A stretch of 64,000 nt of DNA. Source: DASUPK01 sp963795665. Lineage in GTDB: Bacteria > Actinomycetota > Thermoleophilia > Solirubrobacterales > 70-9. The position numbers and the translations under genes were made by a program. Shown in pieces: positions 1 through 8,480 of the stretch (the first letter of the stretch is position 1; each line of letters begins with the position of its first letter). The notes below the pieces were generated by a model. It had not been told where the DNA came from, did no database searches, and saw only the letters and a list, made by a program, of their open reading frames with translations. Location: assembly GCA_963795665.1 (NCBI GenBank), contig CAWCIP010000020.1, positions 1 to 64,000 of the forward strand. Reading direction: 5' to 3'.

Positions 1-291
1 CGCTATGCCGATCTGACCCTCGACCCTGCCACCCGGGAGGTCAAGCGCGGGGAGCGGGCGATCGAGCTGACCAAGACCGAGTTCTCGCTGCTCGAGCATC
101 TGCTCCGACATCCGCGGCTGGTGCTCACCCGCTCACAGCTCTTCGAGGCGGTCTGGGGGTACGACTTCGGGCCCCGCTCGAACTCGCTCGAGGTCTACGT
201 CGGCTACCTGCGCCGCAAGACAGAGGAGGGCGGCGAGCCGCGGCTGATCCAAACGGTCCGCGGAGTCGGGTACTCGCTGCGCGAGAAGTGA
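1..291 (+). CDS. Response regulator, C-terminal part (OmpR/PhoB family)
   Basis: The window opens inside this gene, so only the last 96 codons are visible and the receiver domain lies outside. What remains is a complete OmpR-type winged helix: a beta strand ending in LTKTEF, the recognition-helix segment with SLEVYVGYLRRK, and the closing wing TVRGVGYSLRE that is diagnostic of the family. It should bind promoter DNA when phosphorylated by the adjacent kinase. Its TGA stop overlaps the GTG start of the kinase gene by four bases (GTGA at 288-291), so the two are translationally coupled. The regulated genes cannot be inferred. Confidence 0.93.
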   Translation, partial: RYADLTLDPATREVKRGERAIELTKTEFSLLEHLLRHPRLVLTRSQLFEAVWGYDFGPRSNSLEVYVGYLRRKTEEGGEPRLIQTVRGVGYSLREK

Positions 292-1806
292 GTTTGCGCC
301 GCCGGCTCGCCCTGCTCTCCGCGCTGGCCGTCGCGTTCGCGGTATTGCTCGCCTCGGGCCTCGTCTACGCCCTGGTCCGGGATCGCCTGCGGGGCGACAT
401 CGACAACGATCTGCGCCACCAGGCCGAACTGGTTTCGCAGCGCGCGGAGCAGGTCGCGCCATTGATCGCCGGGTCCGTCCAGGGGCCCGTAACCGCCGGC
501 GGGTCACAGGGCGTGGGCGCCCCGAACGGCTCCGCCAATGGGAAGCCTCCCCCACTGCCTCCGGGCATCTCGACCAAAGGCACGGGCAAGAAGGCCGCGA
601 AGGCGCCCCGGACCCGAGGCAGGCGACAGGATCTTCCTGCAGCGGGCCGTCCCCGCGCCCGGCCCCGGCGCGCCACCGTCGCTCGCCCAGCTCATCGGGC
701 CGAATGGGACGGTCGTGACGGGAGTGGGTTCGCAATTCCACCTGCCGGTCTCCGCCACGGACCGAACGTTGGCGGCCAGCGGCGGGAATGCCCAGTTCAG
801 CGACGTCAATGCCCAGGGCACCTCGCTGCGCGTGCTCACCCAGCCGCTGGCGACCGGCGGCGCCATCCAGCTCGCCCGCTCACTCGAGGACACAAACCAC
901 ACCCTCGACACCCTGATCATCATTCTGGCCGCGGTCAGCGCCGGCGGCATTGCGCTGGCGGCCGCACTCGGGCCGTTCGTGGCGCGGACAGCGCTCGCGC
1001 CCGCCGGCGAGGTCTCAAGCGCGGCTGAGGAGGTCGCGCGCACCCACGACCTCACCCACCGGATCGAGGTCCGCGGCGACGACGAGCTCGGCCGGCTCGC
1101 CGCCAGCTTCAACGAGATGATGGCCGCCCTCCAGCTCTCCGAGGCGGCACAGCGCCGGCTGGTCGCGGACGCCTCGCACGAGCTGCGAACGCCGCTCGCG
1201 ACCCTGCGCACCAACATCGAGACACTGGGCCGAACCGAGGACCTCGATCCCGAGGAGCGCAAGCGACTGGTTGCGGATCTGACGCAGGAGCTCGAGGAGA
1301 TGACCGAGCTGGTCGGCGACGTCGTGGAGCTGGCTCGGGCGCCCGGGCAGGACGCGATCGCCCGCCAGGACGTTGCGCTCGACGAGCTCACGCGCGACGC
1401 GATCGAGCGCGCGCAGCGACGGGCGCGGGACATGCGCTTCGCGCAGGACCTCCACCCCACCCTCGTCCATGCAGATGCCCAGCGCCTCGGCCGGGCGATC
1501 TCGAACATGCTCGACAACGCCTGCAAGTGGAGCCCGGACGGCGGCGAGATCGAGGTGGAGGTCAGGGACGGCCGGGTCACGGTTCGAGACCACGGGCCGG
1601 GGTTCCCGCCCGACGGCCTCGACAAGGTCTTCGACCGCTTCTGGCGGGCGGACGAGGCGCGTGGCAAGCCGGGCTCGGGCCTGGGGCTCGCGATCGTCCA
1701 GCGGGTCGCCGAGGAGCACGACGGCCGGGCCTCCGCGGCGAACGCGGAGGACGGAGGAGCGATCGTCAGCCTCGCGCTGCCGGAGCTCGAGCAGAGCGAG
1801 ACCTGA
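288..1806 (+). pseudogene. Sensor histidine kinase, broken by one frameshift
   Basis: Membrane histidine kinase paired with the upstream regulator. The N-terminus (about residues 8-30) is a transmembrane segment, followed by a variable, proline-rich extracytoplasmic region, a second membrane segment near LIIILAAVSAGG, a HAMP domain, the dimerisation H-box with DASHELRTPL (phospho-acceptor His), the N-box MLDNACKWS and the G boxes DHGPGF and GSGLGLAIV. The frame changes around 600-632, in the non-conserved sensor loop. The total length is 3n+1, so one extra base would explain it. All catalytic boxes are intact downstream, so a sequencing error is more likely than a dead gene. The GTG start at 288 overlaps the previous stop. 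The 3' end overlaps the convergent PucR-type gene by 41 bases. Confidence 0.85.
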
Positions 1807-2966
1807 GCGCCAGCTCGAGCTCGAAGCGCGCGTCGGGGTCGCCAAGGGCGTCGCCGAACAGCTCCCGGAGGCGGCCCAGGCGGTAGCGGATCGTCTGCGG
1901 ATGCAGGTGAAGGGCGCGCGCCATGGCGGCGGCGTTGCCGCCGTGCTGGACGAAGGCAAGCGCCGTCTCCTCCATCCGCGCCCGTCCCGCCGGAGTGAGC
2001 TCCTCCAGCGGCGCGAGCCGGCGCTCCGCGAGCCGCTCGGCGACGCCACCAGACTCGAACAGCAGCAGCTCGGGCAGGTGCTCCTCCGCTTCGATCAGGC
2101 CACCGCCCTCGATCACCCCTGACTCGGCCGCCCGTAGAGCCGCCGAGGCGATGGACCACGACTCGCCAAGCTCCGCGCGCGGCACGGTCGGGCCGAGCGC
2201 TGCGGTGACGCCCCTGGTAGCGCGCTCCAGCTCCGCCCTCCGGCTCGCACCGGCGGCGCCGGAGACGAGCGCGCAGCCCACGCCCCTCACCGAGGCCACG
2301 AGCGCGTCCGCGGACAGGCGCCGGCCGACGCGCGCCAGATCGCCCTCCGCCACGGCAAGCGGGGCGGCGCTCCGTGGCAGCCGCCATCCCGCCGCCTGAG
2401 CCGCCGAGCGGATCTCCGCGTCGGGGGCGGGCGGGTCGCGGAGCAAGAGGGCGAGCAGCTCGCGGCGCCGGCGCTGGCGCTCTCCCTCCTGCTCGCGCTG
2501 GGCCTGCGCGTATCCCTCGACCGAGTCTGCGGAGAGCTCGTCGATGTAGGCGAAGATCGCCTCTGCCAGCAGCCCGAGCTCCTCAGGGTCGGCTCCCTGA
2601 CGGCGGGCGGCCGCGGAGACCCGGCGCCAGGCCACCCGCGCGCCCACCCGGTAGGCGGACTGCAGCGCGTCGAGCGTGCGGCCCTCCCGCAGCTCGGCTC
2701 TGCCCAGCCCGACGTAGACGTCGCGGCCGGGATCCCGGCCGGCCGCGGGATCTGCGGATCAGCTCCACGAACTGGCGCAGCGCCTCGCTCACCCCGGTCC
2801 GAATTGCAACGCCGAAGGCCCCCTCCAGGGGGCGGGCGTACTCGGGAACCTCGCGCGCGATGGTCGCAAGGATCTCCTCGGTCGCCTCGGGCAGCTCGGG
2901 CTCGATCGCATCGGCGAGCTTGGGCGGCAGGGCATGCCACGGCTCTGATCGTGAGATCTTTGTCAT
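1766..2966 (-). pseudogene. PucR-type helix-turn-helix regulator, one frameshift
   Basis: Transcription factor of the PucR/CdaR type. The C-terminus has the characteristic helix-turn-helix around ALHLHPQTIRYRLGRL, which reads as a PucR C-terminal HTH (PF13556). The middle is the degenerate GGDEF-like domain of this family. The N-terminal 75 residues, beginning MTKISRSEPW, lie in another frame. The frame changes at about 2715-2765, just before a conserved segment reading EGRTLDALQSAYRVGARVAW. Total length is 3n+1, consistent with one inserted base. It is divergent from the desaturase at 3043, and an 18-bp palindrome covers its start codon, so autoregulation and control of the desaturase are plausible but unproven. 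The effector is unknown. Confidence 0.8.
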
Positions 2967-2977
2967 CTATGTGACAA
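2960..2977. promoter_or_regulatory. 18-bp palindrome between regulator and desaturase
   Basis: Perfect inverted repeat TTGTCA-N6-TGACAA that overlaps the ATG of the minus-strand PucR-type regulator (2964-2966). It lies 54 bp from the -10 box of the desaturase. Position and symmetry suggest an operator for a dimeric regulator. Which protein binds it is not shown by the sequence. Confidence 0.45.
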
Positions 2978-3030
2978 GAAATGGGTCCAAGAGTTGGGTT
3001 TCAGGCTAACTCTTTGTGGCTCTCTGTGCC

Positions 3031-3036
3031 TAGTCT
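3031..3036 (+). promoter_or_regulatory. -10 box, leaderless desaturase promoter
   Basis: TAGTCT matches the actinobacterial TANNNT -10 and ends exactly 6 nt before the ATG at 3043. No Shine-Dalgarno sequence precedes the ATG. The transcript probably starts at the A of the start codon. Confidence 0.55.
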
Positions 3037-3042
3037 GACCCC

Positions 3043-3945
3043 ATGAACCGAGCGGCCAAGTTCGCCAACCTCGGCGCCATGGTTGTGCCCTTCCTCGCCA
3101 CGCTGGCGGCGATCGTCCTGCTCTGGGGCCGGCTGGTGAGCTGGCACGACCTGGCGCTGTTCGCCGTGATGTACGTGATCACCGCCGCGGGGATCACTGT
3201 CGGCTATCACCGGATGCTCACCCATCGCTCCTTCCGGACCCACAAGCCGACGGAATACGTCTTTGCGGGGCTGGGATCGATGGCCGTGCAAGGCCCCGTG
3301 ATCGCCTGGGTCGCCGATCACCGCAAGCACCATGCCCACACCGACGTCGAGGGCGACCCGCACAGCCCGCACGTCGGACATGGCGAGGGCGTGATCGGCG
3401 TGCTGCACGGCCTCTGGCACGCCCACATGGGCTGGTTGCTCTCCGAGCACGGCCGCGCCGACTGGAAGAAATACGCGCCGGACCTCTACGAGGACCGCGG
3501 CATGCGCCTGCTGAACCGGCGCTTCGTCAGCCTGGTGATGCTCGGGCTCGCGATCCCGGCGGTCGCGGGCTATGCGATCACCGGCACCCTCGTGGGGGCG
3601 GCCACCGGGCTGCTCTGGGGCGGCCTGGTGAGGATCTTCTTCGTCCACCACGTCACCTGGAGCGTCAACTCGGTCTGCCACTTCCTGGGATCCCGCCGCT
3701 TCGAGGTGGAGGATCAGTCCACCAACGTCTTCTGGCTCGCCCTCCCCTCTCTCGGCGAGTCATGGCATCACAACCACCACGCCTTCCCCCGCTCCGCGGT
3801 GCATGGCCTGCGCCGCTGGGAGCTCGATCCGTCGGCTCTCTTGATCGGGGCCATGGAGCGGGTCGGCCTCGCCTGGAACGTGATCCGGATCGCGCCGGAG
3901 CGCCAGGCGGCCAAGGCCGCGCCCGAAGCTCAAGCCGCTTCTTAG
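3043..3945 (+). CDS. Acyl-CoA/acyl-lipid delta-9 fatty acid desaturase
   Basis: Integral-membrane di-iron desaturase of 300 residues that introduces a cis double bond into long-chain acyl groups. The three histidine boxes are intact: HRMLTH near residue 56, HRKHHAHTD near residue 94 and HHNHH near residue 243. Hydrophobic segments flank them (residues 13-60, 165-205). The length is typical for bacterial stearoyl-CoA-type desaturases. It is transcribed alone from a leaderless-type promoter and is divergent from a PucR-type regulator. Electron-donor genes (ferredoxin, reductase) are not adjacent. The product probably sets membrane fluidity or supplies unsaturated chains for the storage lipids made by the WS/DGAT at 49-51 kb. 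The regiospecificity is inferred from family. Confidence 0.93.
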   Translation: MNRAAKFANLGAMVVPFLATLAAIVLLWGRLVSWHDLALFAVMYVITAAGITVGYHRMLTHRSFRTHKPTEYVFAGLGSMAVQGPVIAWVADHRKHHAHTDVEGDPHSPHVGHGEGVIGVLHGLWHAHMGWLLSEHGRADWKKYAPDLYEDRGMRLLNRRFVSLVMLGLAIPAVAGYAITGTLVGAATGLLWGGLVRIFFVHHVTWSVNSVCHFLGSRRFEVEDQSTNVFWLALPSLGESWHHNHHAFPRSAVHGLRRWELDPSALLIGAMERVGLAWNVIRIAPERQAAKAAPEAQAAS

Positions 3946-4029
3946 GCCCGTCTCAGCCTCCTCTCAGGCGCCACTGGCTTGATGGTCTGCGAGCCCGGCG
4001 AGCCGGGACTACGACGGACAGGAGTGGTG

Positions 4030-4557
4030 ATGGAAGAGAAGAAGAAGAGACGCGGGATCACGATCCGCCTCGGCCCCCTTGGGCTCTCGCTGCTGGCGGC
4101 GGGAATCACCGCGGTCGGCCTTGCAGCCGTCTCGCTGGCGGACAGCGGCAGTGGCAGCGCGAGCAACGGCAGCGGCGTTCAGACGCTTTCGGCGCCGGGC
4201 CCCGGCGGCGGGGTGGGCGTGACCACGTTCCGAGGTCCAAACCTCTCGGCCGCGGACAGGCAGAAGATGGAGGACTTCCGCAAGTGCATGGAGGACAACG
4301 GCGCGCCCGGGCCTCCCACGCACATGGATCCGAGCGATGGTCCCCCGAAGCCGCCCAGTGCGGCGGACCGGCAGAAGATCCAGAAGGCCTACGAGTCCTG
4401 CAAGGACAAGCTGCCCGAGGGCATGCGGAACGCGGGACCGCCGATGATCGGGAGCGTCAAGTGCGGACCGCCTCCGGGACAGCCGGGCCAGCAGAAGGGC
4501 CAGAGCCAGGACCAGAGCAACGAATCGGGCACCAGCTCGAGCGGCTCCAGCTCGTAA
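4030..4557 (+). CDS. Membrane-anchored or secreted hypothetical protein
   Basis: Unrecognised protein of 175 residues. The ATG at 4030 is preceded by a good ribosome site (ACAGGAGTG). An in-frame upstream ATG at 3982 lacks one. The basic N-terminus EEKKKRRG leads into one hydrophobic segment (about residues 18-38), so it is a signal peptide or membrane anchor. The exported part has two similar motifs, each SAADRQK followed by a Cys about 13 residues later (FRKCMED and YESCKDK), then a Gly/Pro/Ser/Gln-rich tail ending in serines. The duplicated motif suggests an internal repeat. No enzymatic motif is visible. It ends before a strong hairpin at 4614. Confidence 0.7.
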   Translation: MEEKKKRRGITIRLGPLGLSLLAAGITAVGLAAVSLADSGSGSASNGSGVQTLSAPGPGGGVGVTTFRGPNLSAADRQKMEDFRKCMEDNGAPGPPTHMDPSDGPPKPPSAADRQKIQKAYESCKDKLPEGMRNAGPPMIGSVKCGPPPGQPGQQKGQSQDQSNESGTSSSGSSS

Positions 4558-4613
4558 CCAAGACTCGTCCAATCAAAACGGCGTCATTCCCCGACGCCTC
4601 ATATGTCCCCCCA

Positions 4614-4645
4614 AGCGAGCGGGCCCCTAGGTGGGCCCGTTCGCT
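4614..4645. terminator. Bidirectional terminator hairpin
   Basis: Thirteen-base arms (AGCGAGCGGGCCC and GGGCCCGTTCGCT) with one mismatch and a 6-nt loop, lying between two convergent genes. There is no long T-run, which is common in high-GC actinobacteria. Confidence 0.7.
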
Positions 4646-5107
4646 TCAGACGGGCAGGCCGACCGACTCCAGCGCCGCGGAGATCTCGGAGTAGGCGGTG
4701 AAGCTGGCGACCTTGCGGTCGCGCTGCTCGAGCACGTGCGCGAGGGGCACGTCCAGCTCGTCGCCGCTCTCCTTCTCGGTGATCTGGAGCCGGCCGAGCA
4801 CCACCCAGCGTCCATCGGCCGCAGAGCGCAGGCCCTCGGGCCGGAAGCTGTCCGACTCGAAGAGCTCCTCCATGTCACCGCGCCACTTCTGGAACCCCCG
4901 CAGCCCCTTGTAGACCTTCGCGTCGAGGAAGACCGTCTCCATCCGGATCTGGAAGTCGGGATGGAGCAGCGCCGCGAGCCCCTCACCGCCGCGGTCGAAC
5001 TCGTCGTAGATCCGCCTGACGGCGTCCAGCGCCGAGCCGGTGTCGGCTTCCTCCATCGCCGCGTTGAATTGACGTTCGAGCGTCTCGACGTCGTGCTGGT
5101 CGTACAT
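4646..5107 (-). CDS. SnoaL-like / NTF2-fold protein
   Basis: Protein of 153 residues resembling SnoaL-like or NTF2-like cone-fold proteins: an N-terminal helical segment, LLHPDFQIRMETVF, a helix containing GLRGFQKWRGDM, then beta strands with VVLGRLQI and DVPLAHVLEQRDRKV. Such proteins are isomerases, hydrolases or ligand carriers, and the sequence does not say which. The ATG at 5107 has an AGGA site at the right spacing. An upstream in-frame ATG at 5152 would add 15 residues without a clear ribosome site. It is a single gene converging on the secreted protein at 4030. Confidence 0.75.
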   Translation of the reverse strand: MYDQHDVETLERQFNAAMEEADTGSALDAVRRIYDEFDRGGEGLAALLHPDFQIRMETVFLDAKVYKGLRGFQKWRGDMEELFESDSFRPEGLRSAADGRWVVLGRLQITEKESGDELDVPLAHVLEQRDRKVASFTAYSEISAALESVGLPV

Positions 5108-5208
5108 ATGATGGTCCTCAGTATCTCCCCAGTAGTGCGGATGACGCGGCACCGCCGCTCGGGGAAGCTATCGGAGCCATCGCGGAGGCAACTTCCAGGG
5201 CGACGGGG

Positions 5209-7611
5209 GTGAGAGCACCGGCAGGGGCCGGCGACGTCGGCGAGCAGGAAATCGAGAGCCGTGTCGCCTCGGTGAAGGTCGGGCTCTGGCTCTCGGTTGT
5301 CGTCTGCGTCGGCGGCGCGCTCTACGCCGTCGACACGTGGGACCGCCCGAACCGCGTCTTCATTCTCGCCGCGATAGCCGTGGGTCTGATGAGCGGGCCG
5401 GTCGTGCACGCCCTTCCCTGGGAGCGAATCGTCCGCAGCCGCTACCGCGAGGCCATCTTCGCCGCCTGGTCGTTCGCGGACATCCTCTTGATCGCGACCA
5501 TCGCGGGGCTCGATGGCGGGTCGCATAGCGCGTACATGCTGCTGCTCGTCCTGCCGTTCCTGTTCGCCGCGCTGTCCTATCCGCCTCGGACCATCGCCGT
5601 GGTCGGCGTGGCCGCCCTGATCGCCTTCTTCGCCGTCGGATTCGGAGTTGGCGGTGGCTTCCCCCTAGCCGGCTTCGGGCTCTTCGCGGGCGCCTGCGTG
5701 GCACTGCTCGCCGCCTGGGAGGCGCGGAACCAGGCGGCCGGACGACGGAGGCTGGCGGAGACCGCCGCCGCCCTGTCGCGAAGCGAGGAATCGAGCCGGC
5801 TGCAGACGCGCCAGCAGCGAGAGGTGGCTCGCTTTGGGCAGCTCGCGCTGGAGGGCATGGCGATCGATCAGCTCGCCATGGAGGCAACCAGGATCCTGGC
5901 CGGGGTCCTCGACGTGCACTACGGGGTGGTCTTCAAGCTGATGCCCAACGGCGAGGAGCTGCTGCTCGTCGCCACCACGGGGCTGGATGAGGAGATGGTC
6001 GGCACGGCGCTCGTCCCGGCCGGCTTCCGCTCGCAGTCCGGATATGCGCTCGCCGTCGGCACGGCGACCGTGGTCAACGACTGGGAGAGCGAAAAGCGCT
6101 TCCAGCAGTCCGAGCTCCAACGCCGGGAGGGGGTGAGGAGCGCGGCGATCGTCCTGATCAAGGGTGAGGGGCGGCCGTACGGCGTCTTCGGCGCGGCCTC
6201 TCGGAGGCTGCACGACTTCTCGCAGGAGGACGTCAACTTCATGCAGGCCCTTGCAAACGTGCTCGCCAACGCAATCGAGCGGCGCCGCACCGAGGAGCAG
6301 ACCCAGCACGAGGCGCTCCACGATCCGCTCACCGGCCTGCCGAACCGCAATCTCTTCCTCGACCGGCTCCAGCACGCCCTCTCGGTTGCCGCTCGCCGAG
6401 AGACTCCGATCGCCGTGCTCTTCCTCGACCTGGATCAGTTCAAGCTCGTCAACGACAGCCTCGGGCACGCAGCCGGGGATGAGCTCCTGGCCACGGTCGC
6501 GCCGAGAATCGAGGAGGCCCTCCGACCGGGCGATACGGTCGCCCGCTTCGGCGGAGACGAGTTCGCGGTGCTCGCGGAGGACGTCGGCAACGAGCGCGGG
6601 GCGACGCGAATCGCCGAGCGCATCGCCGAGGCGCTCGCCCGTCCGTTCATCCTTCGCGAGCGGGAGCACTTCGTCAGCGCCAGCGTCGGGATCGCGATCG
6701 GCGACGGGAAGGAGGCCCCCGAGGCCCTGATCCGCGATGCGGACTCCGCCCTCTACCGCGCCAAGGAGCACGGCCGCGGCGGCTACGAGATCTTCGACGA
6801 GGTGATGCGCTCGCGCGTGATCGAGCACATGCAGATCGAGAACGACCTCCGGCGCGCGATCCGGCACCAGGAGCTCGAGCTCCACTACCAGCCGGTCATC
6901 AAGCTCAGCGACGGCTCGGTGGTCGCGATGGAGGCGCTGCTGCGGTGGAACCACCCGGACCGCGGGATGGTCGGCCCGCTCGCCTTCATCCCCGTCGCCG
7001 AGGAGTCGCGCCTGATCGTGCCGATCGGGCGCTGGGTGATCGAGCAGGCCTGCCGCCAGGCGGCGCTCTGGCAGCAGCTCAACCCCGACGCCGCGCCGGT
7101 GTCGGTGGCCGTCAACCTCTCCGCGCGCCAGATCGCGGATCCGGACCTCCTCTCGCACATCGAGGGCTCCATCCGCGCGAACCGAATCGATCCGTCGACG
7201 CTCTGGCTCGAGCTCACCGAGAGCACCCTGCTCGACGAGACCACGTTCGTGGAGCGGACCCTCGACGCGCTCAAGGGCCTGCGCGTGCGGCTCGTGCTCG
7301 ACGACTTCGGCGTCGGCTTCTCCTCGCTCGGCTACCTGAAGCGCCTGCCCCTCTCGATGATCAAGCTCGATCGCTCCTTCGTCGAGAACCTTGCCGACAG
7401 CTCACACGACGCCGCGATCGTGCGCGCCGTCAGCGAGATGGCGGACACGATCGGCATCGGCGTGGTCGCCGAGGGCGTCGAGACCGAGGACCAGGTGCTG
7501 ATGGCCAGCGCGCTGGGGTGCGGCTACGCCCAGGGCTTCCATTTCGCCGAGCCGGTCCCGGCGGCGCACATCGAGCGCCTGCTCGAGCAGCCGATGCCGG
7601 CGATCCGCTGA
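5209..7611 (+). CDS. GAF-GGDEF-EAL c-di-GMP cyclase/phosphodiesterase
   Basis: An 800-residue membrane signalling enzyme for cyclic di-GMP. Residues 20-160 contain about six transmembrane segments. A GAF-like sensor domain follows (about 205-355), then a GGDEF domain with an intact active site (RFGGDEF) and the RPGD inhibitory I-site five residues upstream. The EAL domain has its signature as MEALLRW and the metal-binding pieces ELTEST and DDFGVG. Both active sites look complete, so the protein could make and degrade c-di-GMP. Which activity dominates cannot be read from sequence. It starts with GTG at 5209 and is monocistronic by position. The HD-GYP protein at 46.5 kb may be a second c-di-GMP hydrolase. 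Confidence 0.93.
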   Translation: MRAPAGAGDVGEQEIESRVASVKVGLWLSVVVCVGGALYAVDTWDRPNRVFILAAIAVGLMSGPVVHALPWERIVRSRYREAIFAAWSFADILLIATIAGLDGGSHSAYMLLLVLPFLFAALSYPPRTIAVVGVAALIAFFAVGFGVGGGFPLAGFGLFAGACVALLAAWEARNQAAGRRRLAETAAALSRSEESSRLQTRQQREVARFGQLALEGMAIDQLAMEATRILAGVLDVHYGVVFKLMPNGEELLLVATTGLDEEMVGTALVPAGFRSQSGYALAVGTATVVNDWESEKRFQQSELQRREGVRSAAIVLIKGEGRPYGVFGAASRRLHDFSQEDVNFMQALANVLANAIERRRTEEQTQHEALHDPLTGLPNRNLFLDRLQHALSVAARRETPIAVLFLDLDQFKLVNDSLGHAAGDELLATVAPRIEEALRPGDTVARFGGDEFAVLAEDVGNERGATRIAERIAEALARPFILREREHFVSASVGIAIGDGKEAPEALIRDADSALYRAKEHGRGGYEIFDEVMRSRVIEHMQIENDLRRAIRHQELELHYQPVIKLSDGSVVAMEALLRWNHPDRGMVGPLAFIPVAEESRLIVPIGRWVIEQACRQAALWQQLNPDAAPVSVAVNLSARQIADPDLLSHIEGSIRANRIDPSTLWLELTESTLLDETTFVERTLDALKGLRVRLVLDDFGVGFSSLGYLKRLPLSMIKLDRSFVENLADSSHDAAIVRAVSEMADTIGIGVVAEGVETEDQVLMASALGCGYAQGFHFAEPVPAAHIERLLEQPMPAIR

Positions 7612-7646
7612 TTCGCGGAAATCGGCGCTGGGCATACTGATGGAGC

Positions 7647-8060
7647 ATGTTCGATCGCATCCTGGCGAGAATGCTCGGGCGCTCGATCGACGATCGCCTG
7701 TTGGCGGGCGAGCTCACGGATGGAAATCCCGTCACGCTCGCGCGTCGCGCGCTGCTGCTCGATCGGCGCTACCGCTCCGCGCTGGCCGATGCCCTGAGGA
7801 GGCTGATCGACGCAGCCCGCCGCCATGATCGGAACCCGTTCGTCGCGCGGATCCCGCTGCGAGAGGAAGAGGTCCTGGACTCCGCCCCGCTGATCCTGAC
7901 GCTGGCCGACGAGCTGGAGGAGGAGGATCGGGTCAGCGCTCGCGGCGTGATCCTGGCGGACCGACTGATTCGAGACGGGGACTCGCCGGTGTTCTGGCCC
8001 TGCGACGAGAGCGTCGAATCCGCGGTCAAGCATGCACGTGCGGCGCTCCACCTCGGATAG
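7647..8060 (+). CDS. Hypothetical protein, 137 aa
   Basis: Not recognised. A soluble, mostly helical, charged protein rich in Arg, Leu and Asp with no signal peptide. A conserved-looking centre reads RIPLREEEVLDSAPLILTLA, and the C-terminus has SPVFWPCDESVESAV. It lies 36 bases after the c-di-GMP enzyme and 36 bases before the STAS gene, on the same strand. A weak -10-like CATACT sits about 9 bases before the ATG, so it may have its own nearly leaderless promoter. It may belong to the signalling operon that follows, but nothing in the protein shows a function. Confidence 0.65.
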   Translation: MFDRILARMLGRSIDDRLLAGELTDGNPVTLARRALLLDRRYRSALADALRRLIDAARRHDRNPFVARIPLREEEVLDSAPLILTLADELEEEDRVSARGVILADRLIRDGDSPVFWPCDESVESAVKHARAALHLG

Positions 8061-8096
8061 CTAGCATGTGTTCACCTCAGTTGTCCTAGGGGAAGT

Positions 8097-8477
8097 ATGT
8101 CGGCAACTCCAAGCGCAGACATTCCGCAGTTCGAGATCAACTCGGGGCCCGGTCCAAGCGATGTCCACATCGTCCGGATCAGAGGCGAGGTCGACATGTC
8201 CCACGAGGCGGAGTTGCGCGGCGAGCTGCGCACGGCCGTCGCGGCCGAGCCGATGGGCATCGTGGTCGACCTGACCGAGTGCGAGTTCATCGATTCCACC
8301 GGGATTCGCGCCCTGCTCCTCTCACGCGAGGCCCAGCATCCCGACGAGGGGTCCGAGCGCCTCGCCGTTGCCGCGTCCAGTGAGCAGATCCTCCGGATCC
8401 TCTCCGTGATGGGCCTTGACCGGGTGATCCCGATCCGGCCGTCGGTCGAGGAAGCCGCGGCGGCGCTGCACGCCTAG
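8097..8477 (+). CDS. STAS-domain anti-sigma factor antagonist
   Basis: A 126-residue SpoIIAA/RsbV-type protein. The phosphorylatable serine sits in ECEFIDSTGIRALL (about residue 66), the hallmark of partner-switching antagonists. When dephosphorylated, such proteins bind the anti-sigma kinase and free a sigma factor. No kinase or sigma factor is adjacent, but a SpoIIE-type phosphatase that could act on it lies at 62.6 kb. The ATG at 8097 is preceded by GGGGAAG. Its stop is only 3 bases before the next gene, so it is cotranscribed with the CRP-CBS-nucleotidyltransferase protein, linking stress signalling to that system. Confidence 0.9.
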   Translation: MSATPSADIPQFEINSGPGPSDVHIVRIRGEVDMSHEAELRGELRTAVAAEPMGIVVDLTECEFIDSTGIRALLLSREAQHPDEGSERLAVAASSEQILRILSVMGLDRVIPIRPSVEEAAAALHA

Positions 8478-8480
8478 CGG

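Noticed and set aside
504..2387. Very long minus-strand open frame across the first two genes
   Set aside because: Composition is Arg/Ser/Ala-rich with no family motifs. It is antisense to the kinase and regulator and reflects high GC content only.
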